A stretch of 64,000 bases of DNA, taken from NCBI RefSeq assembly GCF_963678635.1, contig NC_087067.1:35045966-35109965 (forward strand), given 5' to 3'. Every line of letters starts with the position of its first letter. Position 1 is the first letter of the stretch. Of this stretch, positions 12,481-23,469 are shown piece by piece. A model generated the notes under the pieces. The model ran no database searches. It worked only from the letters and a program-made list of their open reading frames with translations, and was not told the DNA's origin. This DNA comes from Symsagittifera roscoffensis (lineage: Eukaryota; Xenacoelomorpha; Acoela; Convolutidae). A program made the translations under genes and the position numbers.

Positions 12481-13168
12481 GGTCTACAAATGAGACATTA
12501 ACCATTCCATAGCGTTTGAGAAGTTAAAAGCGGAAATTGTAAATATCACAGAAAACAGCCACTTTGATATAAAAGAGAAGACAAAACTGAAAACGGATGC
12601 TTCACCCAGCGGACTAGGGGCGACCCTAGAACAATTACAGGGCGACCAGTGGAAAACAATCGCGTTGGCATCCAGATTTTTAAATAACCATGAAATGAAA
12701 TATTCTACCAATGAATTGGAGTTGCTGGGAGTCGTATGGGCATCTGAACACTTTAGAAACTACCTGTACGGAACTGAATTTCAAATAGTAACAGTCCATA
12801 AAGCATTACTATCAGCACTTTCAGCAAATCATGGAAACAAAACGATGCATAGTCGATTGACCCGTTGGGTGAACAGACTTTTACCATTCAATTTTAAAAT
12901 TTCGCATTTACCAGGAAAGGACATGGGCTTTACAGACCTTTTATCTAGACTTCCTTCGGGCAAAGCCCTCCTAAATTCCCATTATGACGACGAACTTGTA
13001 GTCGCTCAATCGACAAAAATCAGAACCTTTTTTTTGAATAAACAATATTCTAAATTTGTTACTGTACATACTGTAGATAGACCAGCGGTCGCTGTAAATA
13101 CTAATTCTCGAGTTGCTTCAATCCCGGTGCGAAACGAAAATTCAAGCGACGTGATTGGTCAGAATTAG
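12481..13168 (+). pseudogene. RNase H domain of pol, decayed
   Basis: RNase H would remove the RNA strand during cDNA synthesis. Family landmarks are present: KTDASPSGLGATLEQ (about 12592-12636, first catalytic Asp), NELELLGVVWA (catalytic Glu) and SHLPGKDMGFTDLLSRLP (last Asp). The third position, usually TDHKALL, reads VTVHKALLSAL, so that aspartate is lost. The domain is fairly continuous from 12665 to 13168. Confidence 0.85.
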
Positions 13169-13608
13169 TTGAATAGCTCTTAGGCTTTACTTAATCTCAA
13201 AATTATTGCTGCTATCATATCTTGTATCGCTCGTGCAATCAAAATTTGTCACAATCATCATTATCGGACAAAAAATTGTACTACAAAATGTCAATCTGTC
13301 GATAATTCGAAATTTAATTTCAAAAGTATTACTTTTACGGACAAAATCCTTTTATATTTTTTATTAGAAAACAGACAATTTATACCATCCAGCAAAAAAC
13401 GACTAGAATTTCCAATGGATAAAGTGAATGAACCTCTACTGATCATCCCCGAAAAACATAATATCGCCCTCAAATTCAGAGATGACTGACTTTCACCTGA
13501 CCACGCGGATCTCGTAAGAAGATACAAGGCGGACCTAAGCTTACCAATTTCCCCGATTTGCCCTGAAAACCACTACTCAAAGAAATTGCTTCAGATTATG
13601 ACAGGGAA
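13169..13608 (+). pseudogene. RNase H-integrase linker, decayed
   Basis: About 440 bp joining the RNase H to the integrase zinc finger. Short coding-like stretches in different frames (for example around 13390-13600) fit the normal spacer of pol but carry stops. No separate gene is seen here. Confidence 0.5.
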
Positions 13609-14412
13609 GATAAGGTGCTATGGGACTTGATCGAGACGGTAAAGACGAATCGACCAATGGGCATACACGGAGCATACATGAAAATCTATGCCAAAGATCT
13701 ACACGTGAAGGACGATCTACTTTTCCTTGATAATAAATTAGTTGTCCCAGCTATTATCAGGGTAACTTTCAATTCGATGCTCCATGAGACTCATCCAGGA
13801 CAGTTTGGGATGAAATCTCTTGCCAAATACTTGTGGTGGCCGCACACTTATCGGGAAGTTTACCATCACGGGAGAACATGTAGCCAATGTTTAAAAGCTG
13901 GTAAGAACATTAAAGCTTTACTAGGCACCCATAATATTTCGAAACTCCCGACGTTGACATTCGCGAACGAAGAAATTAATCTGGACTTTGCGGGACCGTT
14001 GGACGCGTTCTGGGTTAACAATAAATACATCCTTCTTTGCATTGACAGATATACAAAGTTCCCTTCGGCCAAGATTGTTAACAACACTTCTACGAGAAAT
14101 GTAATTTCATTTTTAAACGATTACTGTCATCTACAAGGATTCCCAAGAAAAATTAGAGTCGACCATGGGTCATGCTTCTTATGACATGATTTCAAAAACT
14201 TCTGCGAAAAATTTAACATGGAAATTATTTACTGCACAGTCGGCGACCACAGATCCAATGGGCTGGTGGAAATATTAGCTTACACAATTAAATCGAAACT
14301 ACTGGCAATGTCTTTCGAATTACCCAAGCCGTCACTAAATGAGTTGATCGAAAAAAATTATTTGGAATTTGAGAATCTCAAATCAATCCGCGATTGGCTG
14401 TACTCCTTTTGA
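13609..14412 (+). pseudogene. Integrase of pol, decayed
   Basis: Integrase would insert the cDNA into the genome. The N-terminal HHCC zinc finger is present (HETHPG, then CSQC, within about 13785-13895). The DDE core follows: LDFAGPL (first Asp, about 13981), VDHGSCF (second Asp, about 14158-14178) and RSNGLVE (Glu, about 14252-14272). A TGA at 14182 directly after the second motif cuts the frame, and another stop lies at 14410. The order and spacing match Ty3/gypsy integrases. Confidence 0.85.
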
Positions 14413-14850
14413 AAAACATTTTAATAGAATAGCGAACACTAGGTGGAAAACCCTTATGTCCGATATTGACCATTTAGATAAAGGGAAAGCTATCATGTCC
14501 AAAGATCGGGCCACTAACTGGGAACTCCACGACGGGGCAGAAGATGGATATCTGGACGAGGAAAAAGACAGCACGTCAGACCCAGACTATCTAGGACAGC
14601 CACTCTAAATACAAACCCGGATGACATTAAACAAGCTTCAGAACCCCTTGCAAAAAGAAAAGCAGTCATCGGAGGTAACTTATATAGAAAGGTGTCTAAC
14701 AGGAAAAATAGGGATCCATATTTTATCTGGTTAAGAAAGATATTATCGATTCTTCAGAACACACCATTACCCTTGACAACGGTCACGTTTTAAGAAAATC
14801 GTATCTAGCTATAAAAGGAAAAATACTCCCTTGGCCCAAAAAAAACAACA
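14369..14850 (+). pseudogene. Integrase C-terminal segment, decayed
   Basis: After a frame change the C-terminal part of integrase continues with GCTPFEKHFNRIANTRW and the acidic stretch NWELHDGAEDGYLDEEKDS, ending at a TAA at 14606. Further coding-like residues (KAVIGGNLYRKV and NGHVLRKSYLAIKGK) run to about 14830 in other frames and resemble the chromo/SH3-like tail that ends many pol proteins. Confidence 0.65.
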
Positions 14851-15773
14851 GTGAATCAGACACCCACAGGGCGTAAACCTCATACCCATTCGAGTTTAGC
14901 TGGAAAAAGGAAACTCTCACCACCAAAAAAAGCTGTATCGACACCCTCTGGGCAGTCGGGTCAAGGCACCTCAAGAGCGTCCAAGACCAGAGCAGGGATT
15001 AGTGCACCGACTGTGAGCGTGGCCACTCAAGACTCTTCAAGAGTCTCTTCAGGTTCCTCTTCTTCTTTAAACCTATATTCGTGGGACGGGATAATCGATG
15101 ATTACTTCGACGATGTGACCAATAACAATATACCTCAGAGCCATCATTCCGAAGCTAACCAGGGCTTAAGTGTTACAGGTACCGTCGAATCCCCACACCC
15201 GAGCTCAGAAAGGCCAGCGAACACCAACCTCCGGGAGATCGTTATCATCCCCGACTCGACCGCAACAGAAGGGTCGCAAGATAACCCAATACTAGTAGAC
15301 AGTACTCCGAAGCCTACGGTCAGCCCGACGATAAAGCCTGGACATTCTAGACCACGCAGAAATGTGGGCCCCCACAGTTTTACGGAAATCGCCGCTTTAT
15401 AGACGTGGTTCTAGAAAAAGATGACACTGGGGTGTCACCTTCAGTATTCTCCTCTCCACCCGACATTCCCAGGGCTACTTTTACGGTCACATCACCGTCC
15501 GATTTATTGACACCACTAGCGGAGGCCCCTCCCCGACAAATTCTCGTTGCGGAAACGACGTTATCCTGGTCATCAAAGAACTCTCTCCCGACGGTCAGTC
15601 CAGTAACTTCTCCTACGAAGACTCATTTCCACGAAAATTCCTCGGGCTCAAACTCAGCCTACCAGATCAGGAAGGACTCCCCGCACGAGGTAGACAACTG
15701 CAGCGAAATCTCCTTGACTATAGATTCGGAAATGAGGGATAAACTGGATGATTTTGACAACCATTTTAATTAA
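14851..15773 (+). pseudogene. Ser/Thr/Pro-rich pol tail split by a single-base indel
   Basis: Two frames, 14851-15402 and 15405-15773, are rich in Ser, Thr, Pro and acidic residues and contain a basic motif RPRRNVGP near the break. Around the run of C at about 15368-15372 the coding-like reading moves from one frame to the next: one base is gained or lost there. This makes the two frames parts of one ancestral C-terminal extension rather than separate genes. The function of the tail is unknown to me; such S/T/P-rich tails occur in other elements of this group. Confidence 0.6.
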
Positions 15774-16106
15774 CTCACATACCAAATAAACTGAACAAAA
15801 TACAAAATTGACCCATATCTTACCGTCTGAATTTCAATTTTACCTGTAGATACAATTGTACATGTTAATGTACATGTCGTGGATTAGTTTTAATTTAGTT
15901 AGTTACTGTACTTTGTAAATTTGTAATTCTGTATAGTCACCCTGTATCTTGTACATTCTCTCTCAATTGTGGATTCTATTTTGCTTCTGTATATTTACCT
16001 TCATGGTGCAGTTTGTAAAATTTTGTTCATTCTCGAAGGGGGAAAAAGGGTGTATATAGAGTTATGTAGTTAGTTTGCAGTTTTATTTTTTTTTCCCGGA
16101 TGGAAA
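15774..16106 (+). other. 3' untranslated part of the LTR element and polypurine tract
   Basis: Non-coding stretch after pol. GGATGGAAA at 16098-16106 lies directly before the 3' LTR and is the likely polypurine primer for plus-strand synthesis; a longer purine run (GAAGGGGGAAAAAGGG, about 16035-16050) followed by TATATA lies 56 bp further upstream and is the alternative. Confidence 0.6.
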
Positions 16107-16316
16107 TGTTGTGATTTGTTTTAGTGTCTTAAATGACCTTCGGTATTTAATTAATACTTGTTAACCAATTTAGTTACGACCATTGGTCGATATGAGATAT
16201 TGATCAGTTGTCCTTTGAACGTTCCTAATTCACATACTTCTTTTTAATAGTTTTAGTCCTTTTAAGTTTATGTACAGTAATTGTACATAGGTATATAGAA
16301 TTAGAATAGTTTATTA
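16107..16316 (+). repeat. 3' LTR
   Basis: Pairs with 9796-10005; both start TGTTG and end TATTA. It is followed by C and then TCAG, the putative 4-bp target duplication shared with 9792-9795. Confidence 0.9.
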
Positions 16317-17210
16317 CTCAGGAAGAAATCCCGGATCCGGGACATGATACAATACTACTTGGGTTGATGGAGGAATCCAGACGGTTACGCACAAACCAAG
16401 GAGAAAAACGCAAATCTACTAAAAAATGAGAATTGTCCAGTTTATCATTATGTTTTCTTCGGTATGTTTAGGCTGCGGACTGGATTTACTCGTGAACAAA
16501 CATATTCATGAGAAGGAAGCTCGAAAAGAGTTATCGCCCATGAAAACCTTTCATTGTGGCTTTTGATTCTACACAGAATCAAAATCGGATCGGATTTATG
16601 GTTTTCTTGCGGGGAACGGAGCGAGGTGTTTTCAATACCTCAAAATATTGAGCCCAAATGCGGAGATTAACATGTTTGAGCATTCAGAATGGATATCTTC
16701 TGGTCTGTGAGAGCGCTGTAATGCTGACGAGAACGATGACGTATACTTCCCTGTTTCCCTTACCCGCTGAAACTTATGGTGATATCTTTTTTATGACTTC
16801 TAGTTTTAGTCGAGAAACTTCATAAAAGTGTCTTTGTTCATCTTTTTATCCTCAAAAAACTAATAAAATATGCATCTACAAAAGCTCAAAGTTATTTCAC
16901 ATGCATAATTTATCTACAAAAGCTCAAAGTTATTTCACATGCATAATTTTGCCGGTGCCTCAGAATATATTGTAACACAACCCCTTAACTCAATAGACTT
17001 AAGAATTACTCTTTCCTATAGGAAGTAGAATGTCATAATTTGATTAAGAGGCACCAATTTTTTGAAACCAGCCTCTGTTAAAAGTTCTGAATCCACAACT
17101 AGAAAAACCACACTTAATACGAGATCCGCGAGAACTTCACAAGCGTGTATTAAACTTGATGAATTTTTTAAAGGGGCATCAAAATTGGTAGACAGAGATA
17201 GAGAGAGCGA
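16317..17210. other. Intergenic spacer with a 38-bp tandem duplication
   Basis: No gene recognised. A 38-bp unit starting ATCTACAAAAGCTCAAAG is present twice in tandem at 16874-16911 and 16912-16949. Confidence 0.6.
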
Positions 17211-17907
17211 GAAGCTATATTGACGGTGGCGCCGTGATTAGCCGGTGGCTGTTGGCGGCCTGGCTGACTGTGGCTGCTGCTGCTGCTGGCTCTTCTGGAC
17301 TGGCATAGTAAGTCGCATGGCATGGTGGTGATATTTGTTTGTTGTTGTTTGGTTTGTTCATAAGTGGCGGCGGTATAGCTGATTGGTGGCGGCGGCGACA
17401 GTCTGTTGGTATAAGCAATGAGCTAAGTCCTGCCTTCGCAGTCGCGCTTCAATCAACCGACGGCGCCAGAAAAGTGGCCGAGTTACGACTAGTTACGCTA
17501 AACTAGATCTAGCTAAACTACAGCAGTGCTGCTTCGATCATTCTGTGCTGTTGTTTTAATGCTTCTGAGATTGACTCGGGGCTGAAAATGAAGAAAACAA
17601 TTGTTATCACAACAAAGTGCAATTGAAGTCTCTCGCGTTAGCTAAGTAGATTAGTGTTGATATTGAGAGTGTTTCTGTGAGTTTTAGAAGTTAATTAACG
17701 TCAATTAATCCTCTTGCCAGGTGTACTTGAGAAGGCTCTCGCTGGCGGCCATGCAAGCACAACAACAACAAACGAACAAAGTAGACGGCCATTGAAGCGA
17801 CTCAACAAAATCACCACCATAAAACACACCACAACACAATTACAGTCACAATCACAATAACCACTCGACAGGCTCAGCTAATCAGTTGAAAAAGTATTCA
17901 AATCAGA
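17211..17907 (+). promoter_or_regulatory. Putative T-box gene promoter and 5' untranslated exon
   Basis: This stretch is locally GC-richer than its surroundings, with CTG and GGC triplet runs (about 17265-17290 and 17364-17400). It ends with AATCAGA followed by a strong splice donor GTGAGT at 17908-17913. A short upstream frame (ATGCAAGCACAA, from about 17752) stops after a few codons, as in a leader exon. It lies on the same strand as the T-box coding exons 2.8 kb downstream. The assignment is inference from position, donor quality and composition; no TATA box was identified. Confidence 0.3.
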
Positions 17908-20715
17908 GTGAGTTTTTAATGCCTATCTGTTTGTACACAGCAGATGGTGCTTATGCCACTGAATAGTTCTCATCTTGTTTGGCAGAACATTTAATCCAAA
18001 CTAATGGCCAATTATCGTCCCCCACCGCAGATCGTCTATTTGTCGTTCTCAACTATGAGCGAGATTTGTGATTTGACTCGCTCCAACAATCTCCAAAAGA
18101 GATGACAATTAAGAGTCATTAAAAAAGAAAAGGTTTCTCTTCTCGAGGTCTACTGAAGCTCTCAACCAATCGAAACCATTGACTTATGTACCCATTCTGC
18201 ACCAATCAAAACTTTTCGCGCCAATGCAGACTCACAGGCCGGGCATTCGAAAAACTCAAAATCTTGTAAACACGCTTGTTGATAGTTTTTGACTCCAAGA
18301 AAGCTAGTTTTGATCTTTGCTGAAACTGCAAGAAGATCCTGTACTACTGGCTTTACATTTGAAATCAGCTGCGAAAACAGCTGGGACAACGCTTCGACCA
18401 ACGCAGGTCACATTTTGTGCAGCGCCAAGCTCCTCGTCAAATAGAATGTTTATAATTATGTCAAAGGCGCGCTAAGAACGATTATATTGTAAAGCATTTT
18501 TATTAAACGAGTCTGTAGAAATTGAATATATTTTCTATATTTCGAAAGAATGAACTGAACTTAGATGAAAGAAAAGCATCACTCGAACCAATAATGAGAC
18601 AGGTGATCCCTAATTGATACCACCACCGGTTCTGTTTCTGTCTAGGTCACATAAGTTGCAGATCACCGCTTGGTTGTGAAGATTGATAGTTTTCATTGGA
18701 CGGATCTCTTAAACTATACCCCCTTTGCACACGGCAGGTATTTGTTAATAGGTGCAAAAATCTCATTTGTTTAACCGTTGAATTAGTTCTTTGCTGGGAT
18801 TGCAATTTGTTACTTGGTACCATGGTTGGGGGGGGGGGGGTTAAAAAACTCTTTTTCCTTTTCCTAGATTGAAATTATAAATCGAAGCTTTGCTGCTCAT
18901 TTTGAGCTAATTCAACAAAATTCAAGTTTTCAGAAGTTTTGATTTTTTTTTAGTTTTCCCGTTTGCAAATTTTTTTTCCTACAAGCTGCTTGTGAAGATT
19001 GTTTGCTTTTCCTGGAGAGAATTTGAGATTAAGTAGCGTTAAGACACATGTTTGCTTAGGTGAGTTTCAGCCATTTTTAGCTTTGGCAGAGTAGCTGGAA
19101 TCGTTTTAGTAATGTTCAGATGCAAAGATTAACTTTTTTCGGAAAATGACACTTTATTAGCCATTATGGACTAGAGGTACCGAGGGGTAATGTGAAACAG
19201 ATGACAAGAAAGTACAACTGCAACTAAGATCTAAACCATCAGTTAGTTAGCCAAGTTTCCTTCTTATGTCGTATGAGGTTTTTCTCTAGTCTGAGTTACT
19301 TGAATTAGTTCACATCGAGCCGCAGGTTACGATTAGCAAGGCTGCTATAGGGTTTGACGCTTCAAATTACTTTAAAAACTTCCACAAAAGAGCTCTTTAA
19401 TATCAACTTTTTTTCTATTTTGGTATCTGGCATAATAAGTTTTTAAAAAATTGGAATGGCAGAAGATTAGTAGGAAACAGTTGCGCTCAGTGGCATACGG
19501 GAGGAAAATTTATGAAAAGATTTGGGGTGTTTCTTCCGAAATGTACATTTTCGAGCTCTCGTGCAGCAGTTTAACGACCATATTTTGTCTAAAAGTTTTG
19601 CGCTGCAGGCGAGCTTTTAAATAAAAATGCCAAAAAGCTGTTTTTGGGTTTTTACAGTTTCTTTTTTCGAAAGATCATCGCGATTTGAGAACTATCAGCA
19701 TCCTTAGAAACATGAACAATCCGGATTTTCTGGAAGCGAAGATTCAAAATTAATGTGGACTCTAAAATAAAAATAGCAGATATGTACCACAGCGTGACAG
19801 ATGGTTAAGTTGATAGTGCTTAACGATAAAAAGCATCATCTAATTCTTGTTTGTCTTCATACCTCTAAATTGGTATTGTGATTGGCTTGCTACATTCAAC
19901 TGTTTTCGAATCAAAATTCAATTTGACAAACTGCTGTAAGTGAAGATTTCAAAGAGCAGACGAGTTTTTAAACTGCATTGAAAAGTTACATCGTGCATAA
20001 TAAAAGTCAATTAATTCAATTGCCATTAATTAGCTTTCAGTTTTAAAAAACTGGCTTTCTGAGATGTTTCCATCAATCAGTTTCGGTGAGTTTAGGTTTA
20101 AACTAGTTTTGTCCAGGACAATAATATATATATTCTAAAGTAAAACTTAGTTGACTTAATTTTAATTCATTAAAAATCAGTTAGAAATTCAGATAAAAAA
20201 ATTGAAAGTAGAAACAAGACTGCTCGTATCAGGGCGAAGCCCTGAAAGTTCCGACTGCCTTTTAACGTTTATGAAGCAGTAATAACATAAACAACATAAA
20301 AGAATTAAATGAAACAAAAAAAATGAAAAATTTTTTTTCTAAAATTTGAAAATTTTTCTATGAAAATCATCCCCCCACACGCCTAAGACGGATTAACTCT
20401 CCGCTTACGCGTTAATAGCGCGAATTATATCGCATTTTAATTGTCCCAAATTGGTCAAAATGGCCAAAATGGCAATCTTTAAACCCTCATAACTTTACGA
20501 AAAATGATCACAGGTGAAATATCTTTTCAAATTTAAGCTCAGGACAACAGTAGCTTTCGAATGATATAAAAAAATTTCCGTCAAAAATGGCTAGTTAAAA
20601 AGTCGAAATTTGTCTGAAGAAAAAAAACCCACCCCGAGCACAAATATTCCGTTACTTTCGTATCGAAAGTCGGAACAACAAGGTGATACAAGGTGAAAAG
20701 TAAGCAAATGTTAAT
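17908..20715 (+). other. Putative intron 1 of the T-box gene
   Basis: AT-rich, no sustained frames. It contains a poly-G run at about 18828-18840, a perfect hairpin TCAGGGC-GAA-GCCCTGA at 20229-20245, and a segment bounded by inverted GTTCCGACT (20248-20256) and AGTCGGAAC (20668-20676). A 79-codon minus-strand frame at 18162-18401 with CPAC is not recognisable. A weak acceptor TTAATCTAG ends near 20719. Confidence 0.35.
20248..20676. mobile_element. Possible MITE-like insertion with 9-bp inverted ends
   Basis: GTTCCGACT at the left and AGTCGGAAC at the right form perfect 9-bp inverted termini enclosing 429 bp of non-coding AT-rich sequence. No clear target-site duplication is visible, so this may be chance or a decayed element. 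Confidence 0.3.
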
Positions 20716-20793
20716 CTAGGAAGAGGAGGTTCCGCCAGTCACCATCACCATCCACAGACGCATGCACATCAACTGACCAGCCAAGGCCAAAAC

Positions 20794-23469
20794 ATGCCCA
20801 CAAACCCCGCCTGGACAATGACCCACCCGTTCCAGTTCCAAATGCCCTTTTCCCACCCACACCACTCCCAGCAGATGGTTGCGATGAGCAGGCACTCAAT
20901 GCCATGCATTCCTTCCACCATCACTCTCAATGGCCAGCAACCTCAGCAGGATTCCAACATCTCCCCTCATGCCTACTCTTTTCCCCACCCCTACATGTTT
21001 TCCAGTGGGGGTTCATGTGTTACCGGCTTCAACCCTGTCTCCGTTGCCAACATGCCAAGTGCGGTTGGGGTTCCCAATGTGAACGTGTCTTGCTTTGCAG
21101 TGCAACAAGCACTTCACTCTCTACCTCCTCTCCCCCCAAACAAACCCCACCCGAAGATCAAAGTCACTCTTGAGAATGCCGCTCTGTGGCGCATGTTCAA
21201 CAAGATCGGAACTGAGATGATCATCACCAAGAGTGGCCGGAGGATGTTTCCAGTCGTGAAACTGCGGCTGAGTGGTCTGGATCCGGACAGGGAGTACTCG
21301 GTGATGCTGGACATGATGCCTGTAGACACAAGTAGACATAAGTTCCACCATTCCAAGTGGGTCATCAGTGGCAAGGCCGAACCGAGGATGCCAGGCAGAC
21401 TCTATTTCCACCCGGACTCCCCCTCATCAGGCAGAACATGGCTGGCGACACAGTGCATATCATTCCACAGAATTAAACTCACAAACAACAACCTCGACCG
21501 AAACGGACATGTAAGCAAACTTCACAGTTACTCCTTAAACAGCAATTCCTATAAAAAATTGAAGTGTTTCACAAGTATTTAGCCTTTTTATAAGAAACAT
21601 AAACTAAAGAGGGCGTTAAAATGTTCGTCAACGTTTCGTTTTTTTTTTTTCGGTTTCAATCGAAATTTGTTTTTTTTTTTCAGCTTTGTGACTTCCTTGG
21701 CTTCGAATTTTTCCTTGCTTCTGTTTTAGATCATTCTAAACAGCATGCACAAGTACGTGCCCCGGCTGATAATCCTTGAACACTTCAACCATCATGCCAC
21801 AGCAATAGGAGGGCGAGGGATAGGGGGAGGAGGTGGTTTGGGTTCCAGTGGATCCATGTTCGATGCCAGCAGCTTCTACACCTACTCATTCCCTGAGACA
21901 GCGTTCATTGCAGTGACTGCCTACCAAAATGACTCGGTCAGTATCATTACGCAACTAGACTATCAACACAATCAGGGGATGGTACAATAGAAAATAGTAG
22001 CTACGGCTATATAAACATGCAAGGCCTGGTATGGATCCAAGTATGATGAACCCTTTACCCAATTTTTGTTTATGGCCATATGCTTGCTTACATTTTTGCT
22101 TAAACCTTATCCGCACTAAGAAAATGAGCATTAACTCTCAACCTTTTACAAAAATTGTGATAAAATTTTGTTGCAGATTACCCAACTGAAGATAGACTAC
22201 AACCCATTTGCCAAGGGATTCAGAGAGACCGCTGCGTCGACTACAGTCAATTCTTCGGCTCAACTACCATTGCCCAATCAGATTGGTCCTGATATCAAAA
22301 CCAGAAGGAGGTAAGGTGCGAAGAGGAGGAAAGACTTAAGATGTTCCAAACAGTAAACTTGCCTAAAAATTCAATAGAAAATCGGATGATTTGATTTTCC
22401 AAGCACTCGACGTAACACAATTTCGCAATAACGTCAAGTTACAAAAAAAGCTTGTTTTGGTATGGAAAAAATCCGCTGTCTAAAAAACGCTCATTCGAAT
22501 ATACAGCTTGACCATGAAATATAAATTGAGGGAATGTAAATTTTCTTCATTTTTTGCCTTGTTCGCAAAACACTTTTTTAACTCTTTTTTCAATCAACTT
22601 GCTCACCTTTAAATCTTTTGAAACAGTAAACAAAAATCGAGACTTGCATAGCAACCAGCTTGCTTGACAACCGGTTACTGTTGTGTTACAGGAAATTTGA
22701 CTATGAAGGAAGCTTCAGTTCAGATTCAGATTCCGATGGGTCCTCTCCTGAATCACCCTCTGAGACCAAGAGAAGAACAACTACATCAGATGATCAGACC
22801 TCAACTGCTTCGGTGAGAGACGACAGCTGTACCGCAGTGGCAGGAGACGGAAGGAAGCGTCGCAAGTCGGAACTTACTGCGAACCCAAATGCAACTCACG
22901 GAACTGCGAACAGAAACTTTGACAAAGAGTATCTTGCATGTGAACGAAAAACAATTAAGCAAGATGATAGCAAAGCTTCAAAAGGTGACGGAGATAGCGA
23001 TTTTAAAAAAGAGAAGGCAGAAATTTGGTCCCCTACAAAGCAAGGAAATGCAGGAATAAATCGAAATCTTTCTAAAACAACGAATGTGACCATTGAAAAT
23101 AAAACTGCTATTGAAGTTATCTGCCCCGCATCTGAAAAACCAAAGAGTTTCTGTCCAATGAAAGAAGAAACCATTGAAAAAGCTGACAAAGGGTGTTGCG
23201 ATGGTGAAAAACTTGAAGTGACGATAAACAAAAATGAAAAGAAAGAGTCGCCAATTGCATCAGTTGACCCCTACTTTTGCCCCATCAGTCCTGATTTCAG
23301 GGTCATGTTCCAACTGCCAGAGAACTCGCCCATCTCACCATACCCAAAACTACACCTACACTCCAACCTTCCAGCAAACCCCAGCCAGCAGTTACTCAGA
23401 ATCAACCCTTATTCTTGGGGACTGCCCAACACAAATACACGGAAGGAGTCCTTTTTCCATTTCCAATGA
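20794..23469 (+). CDS. T-box transcription factor (spliced, four coding exons)
   Basis: A DNA-binding developmental regulator acting in the nucleus. Coding exons by splice signals: 20794-21510, 21730-21936, 22177-22310 and 22692-23469; donors GTAAGC, GTCAGT and GTAAGG, acceptors TTTTAG, TTGCAG and TTACAG. The joined frame gives about 611 residues. The T domain spans about residues 124-326 with hallmark strings [56 protein letters not shown] and NPFAKGF. It carries a Gly/Ser-rich insertion at about residues 266-281, making the domain longer than the usual 180-190. The N-terminus is His-, Pro- and Gln-rich; just before the ATG the frame is open back to a stop at about 20701, so the start could lie further upstream in another exon. 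After the domain come a basic KTRRRKFD, an acidic Ser/Asp run ([16 protein letters not shown]) and a Lys/Glu-rich tail. Motifs such as the PVD and [10 protein letters not shown] strings recall the Tbx6/16 or Tbx4/5 groups, but I do not assign a subfamily. Confidence 0.9.
21511..21729 (+). other. T-box gene intron inside the T domain (219 bp)
   Basis: Phase 0 intron between RNGH and IILNSMHKY, from GTAAGC to a pyrimidine-rich tract ending TTCTGTTTTAG. It contains two poly-T runs. Read-through would add 24 codons to a stop at 21580. Confidence 0.85.
21937..22176 (+). other. T-box gene intron with a 5' end resembling the next exon (240 bp)
   Basis: Phase 0 intron from GTCAGT to TTGTTGCAG. Directly after the donor the intron reads ATTACGCAACTA-GACTAT, like the start of the following exon, ATTACCCAACTG then GACTAC. 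Retention would end the protein at a TAG at about 21988, removing the rest of the T domain. Confidence 0.8.
22311..22691 (+). other. T-box gene last intron (381 bp)
   Basis: Starts GTAAGG and ends TTGTGTTACAG. It splits an arginine codon in the basic KTRRRK string after the T domain. AT-rich, without features. Confidence 0.85.

Larger units (their letters stand above)
9796..16317 (+). mobile_element. Ty3/gypsy LTR retrotransposon, complete but inactivated
   Basis: The element of about 6.5 kb has matching LTRs of about 210 bp, a tRNA-Ser primer-binding site, a gag with a CCHC zinc knuckle, and pol in the order protease, reverse transcriptase, RNase H, integrase, which defines the Ty3/gypsy order. 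A short TCAG direct repeat flanks it. The reading frames are broken by many stops and frameshifts, so it is dead. The two LTRs differ at about 11 of 210 positions by eye, which indicates a moderately old insertion. It lies upstream of, and in the same orientation as, the T-box gene. Confidence 0.92.

Noticed and set aside
16035-16106. 3' LTR starting at the TGTATATAG at 16051
   Set aside because: The 5' LTR lacks any counterpart to 16051-16106, and the TCAG flanks fit a start at 16107.
18162-18401. 79-codon minus-strand frame with a CPAC motif
   Set aside because: It lies in the putative T-box intron, has no recognisable domain, and two cysteines are not enough to support a zinc finger.
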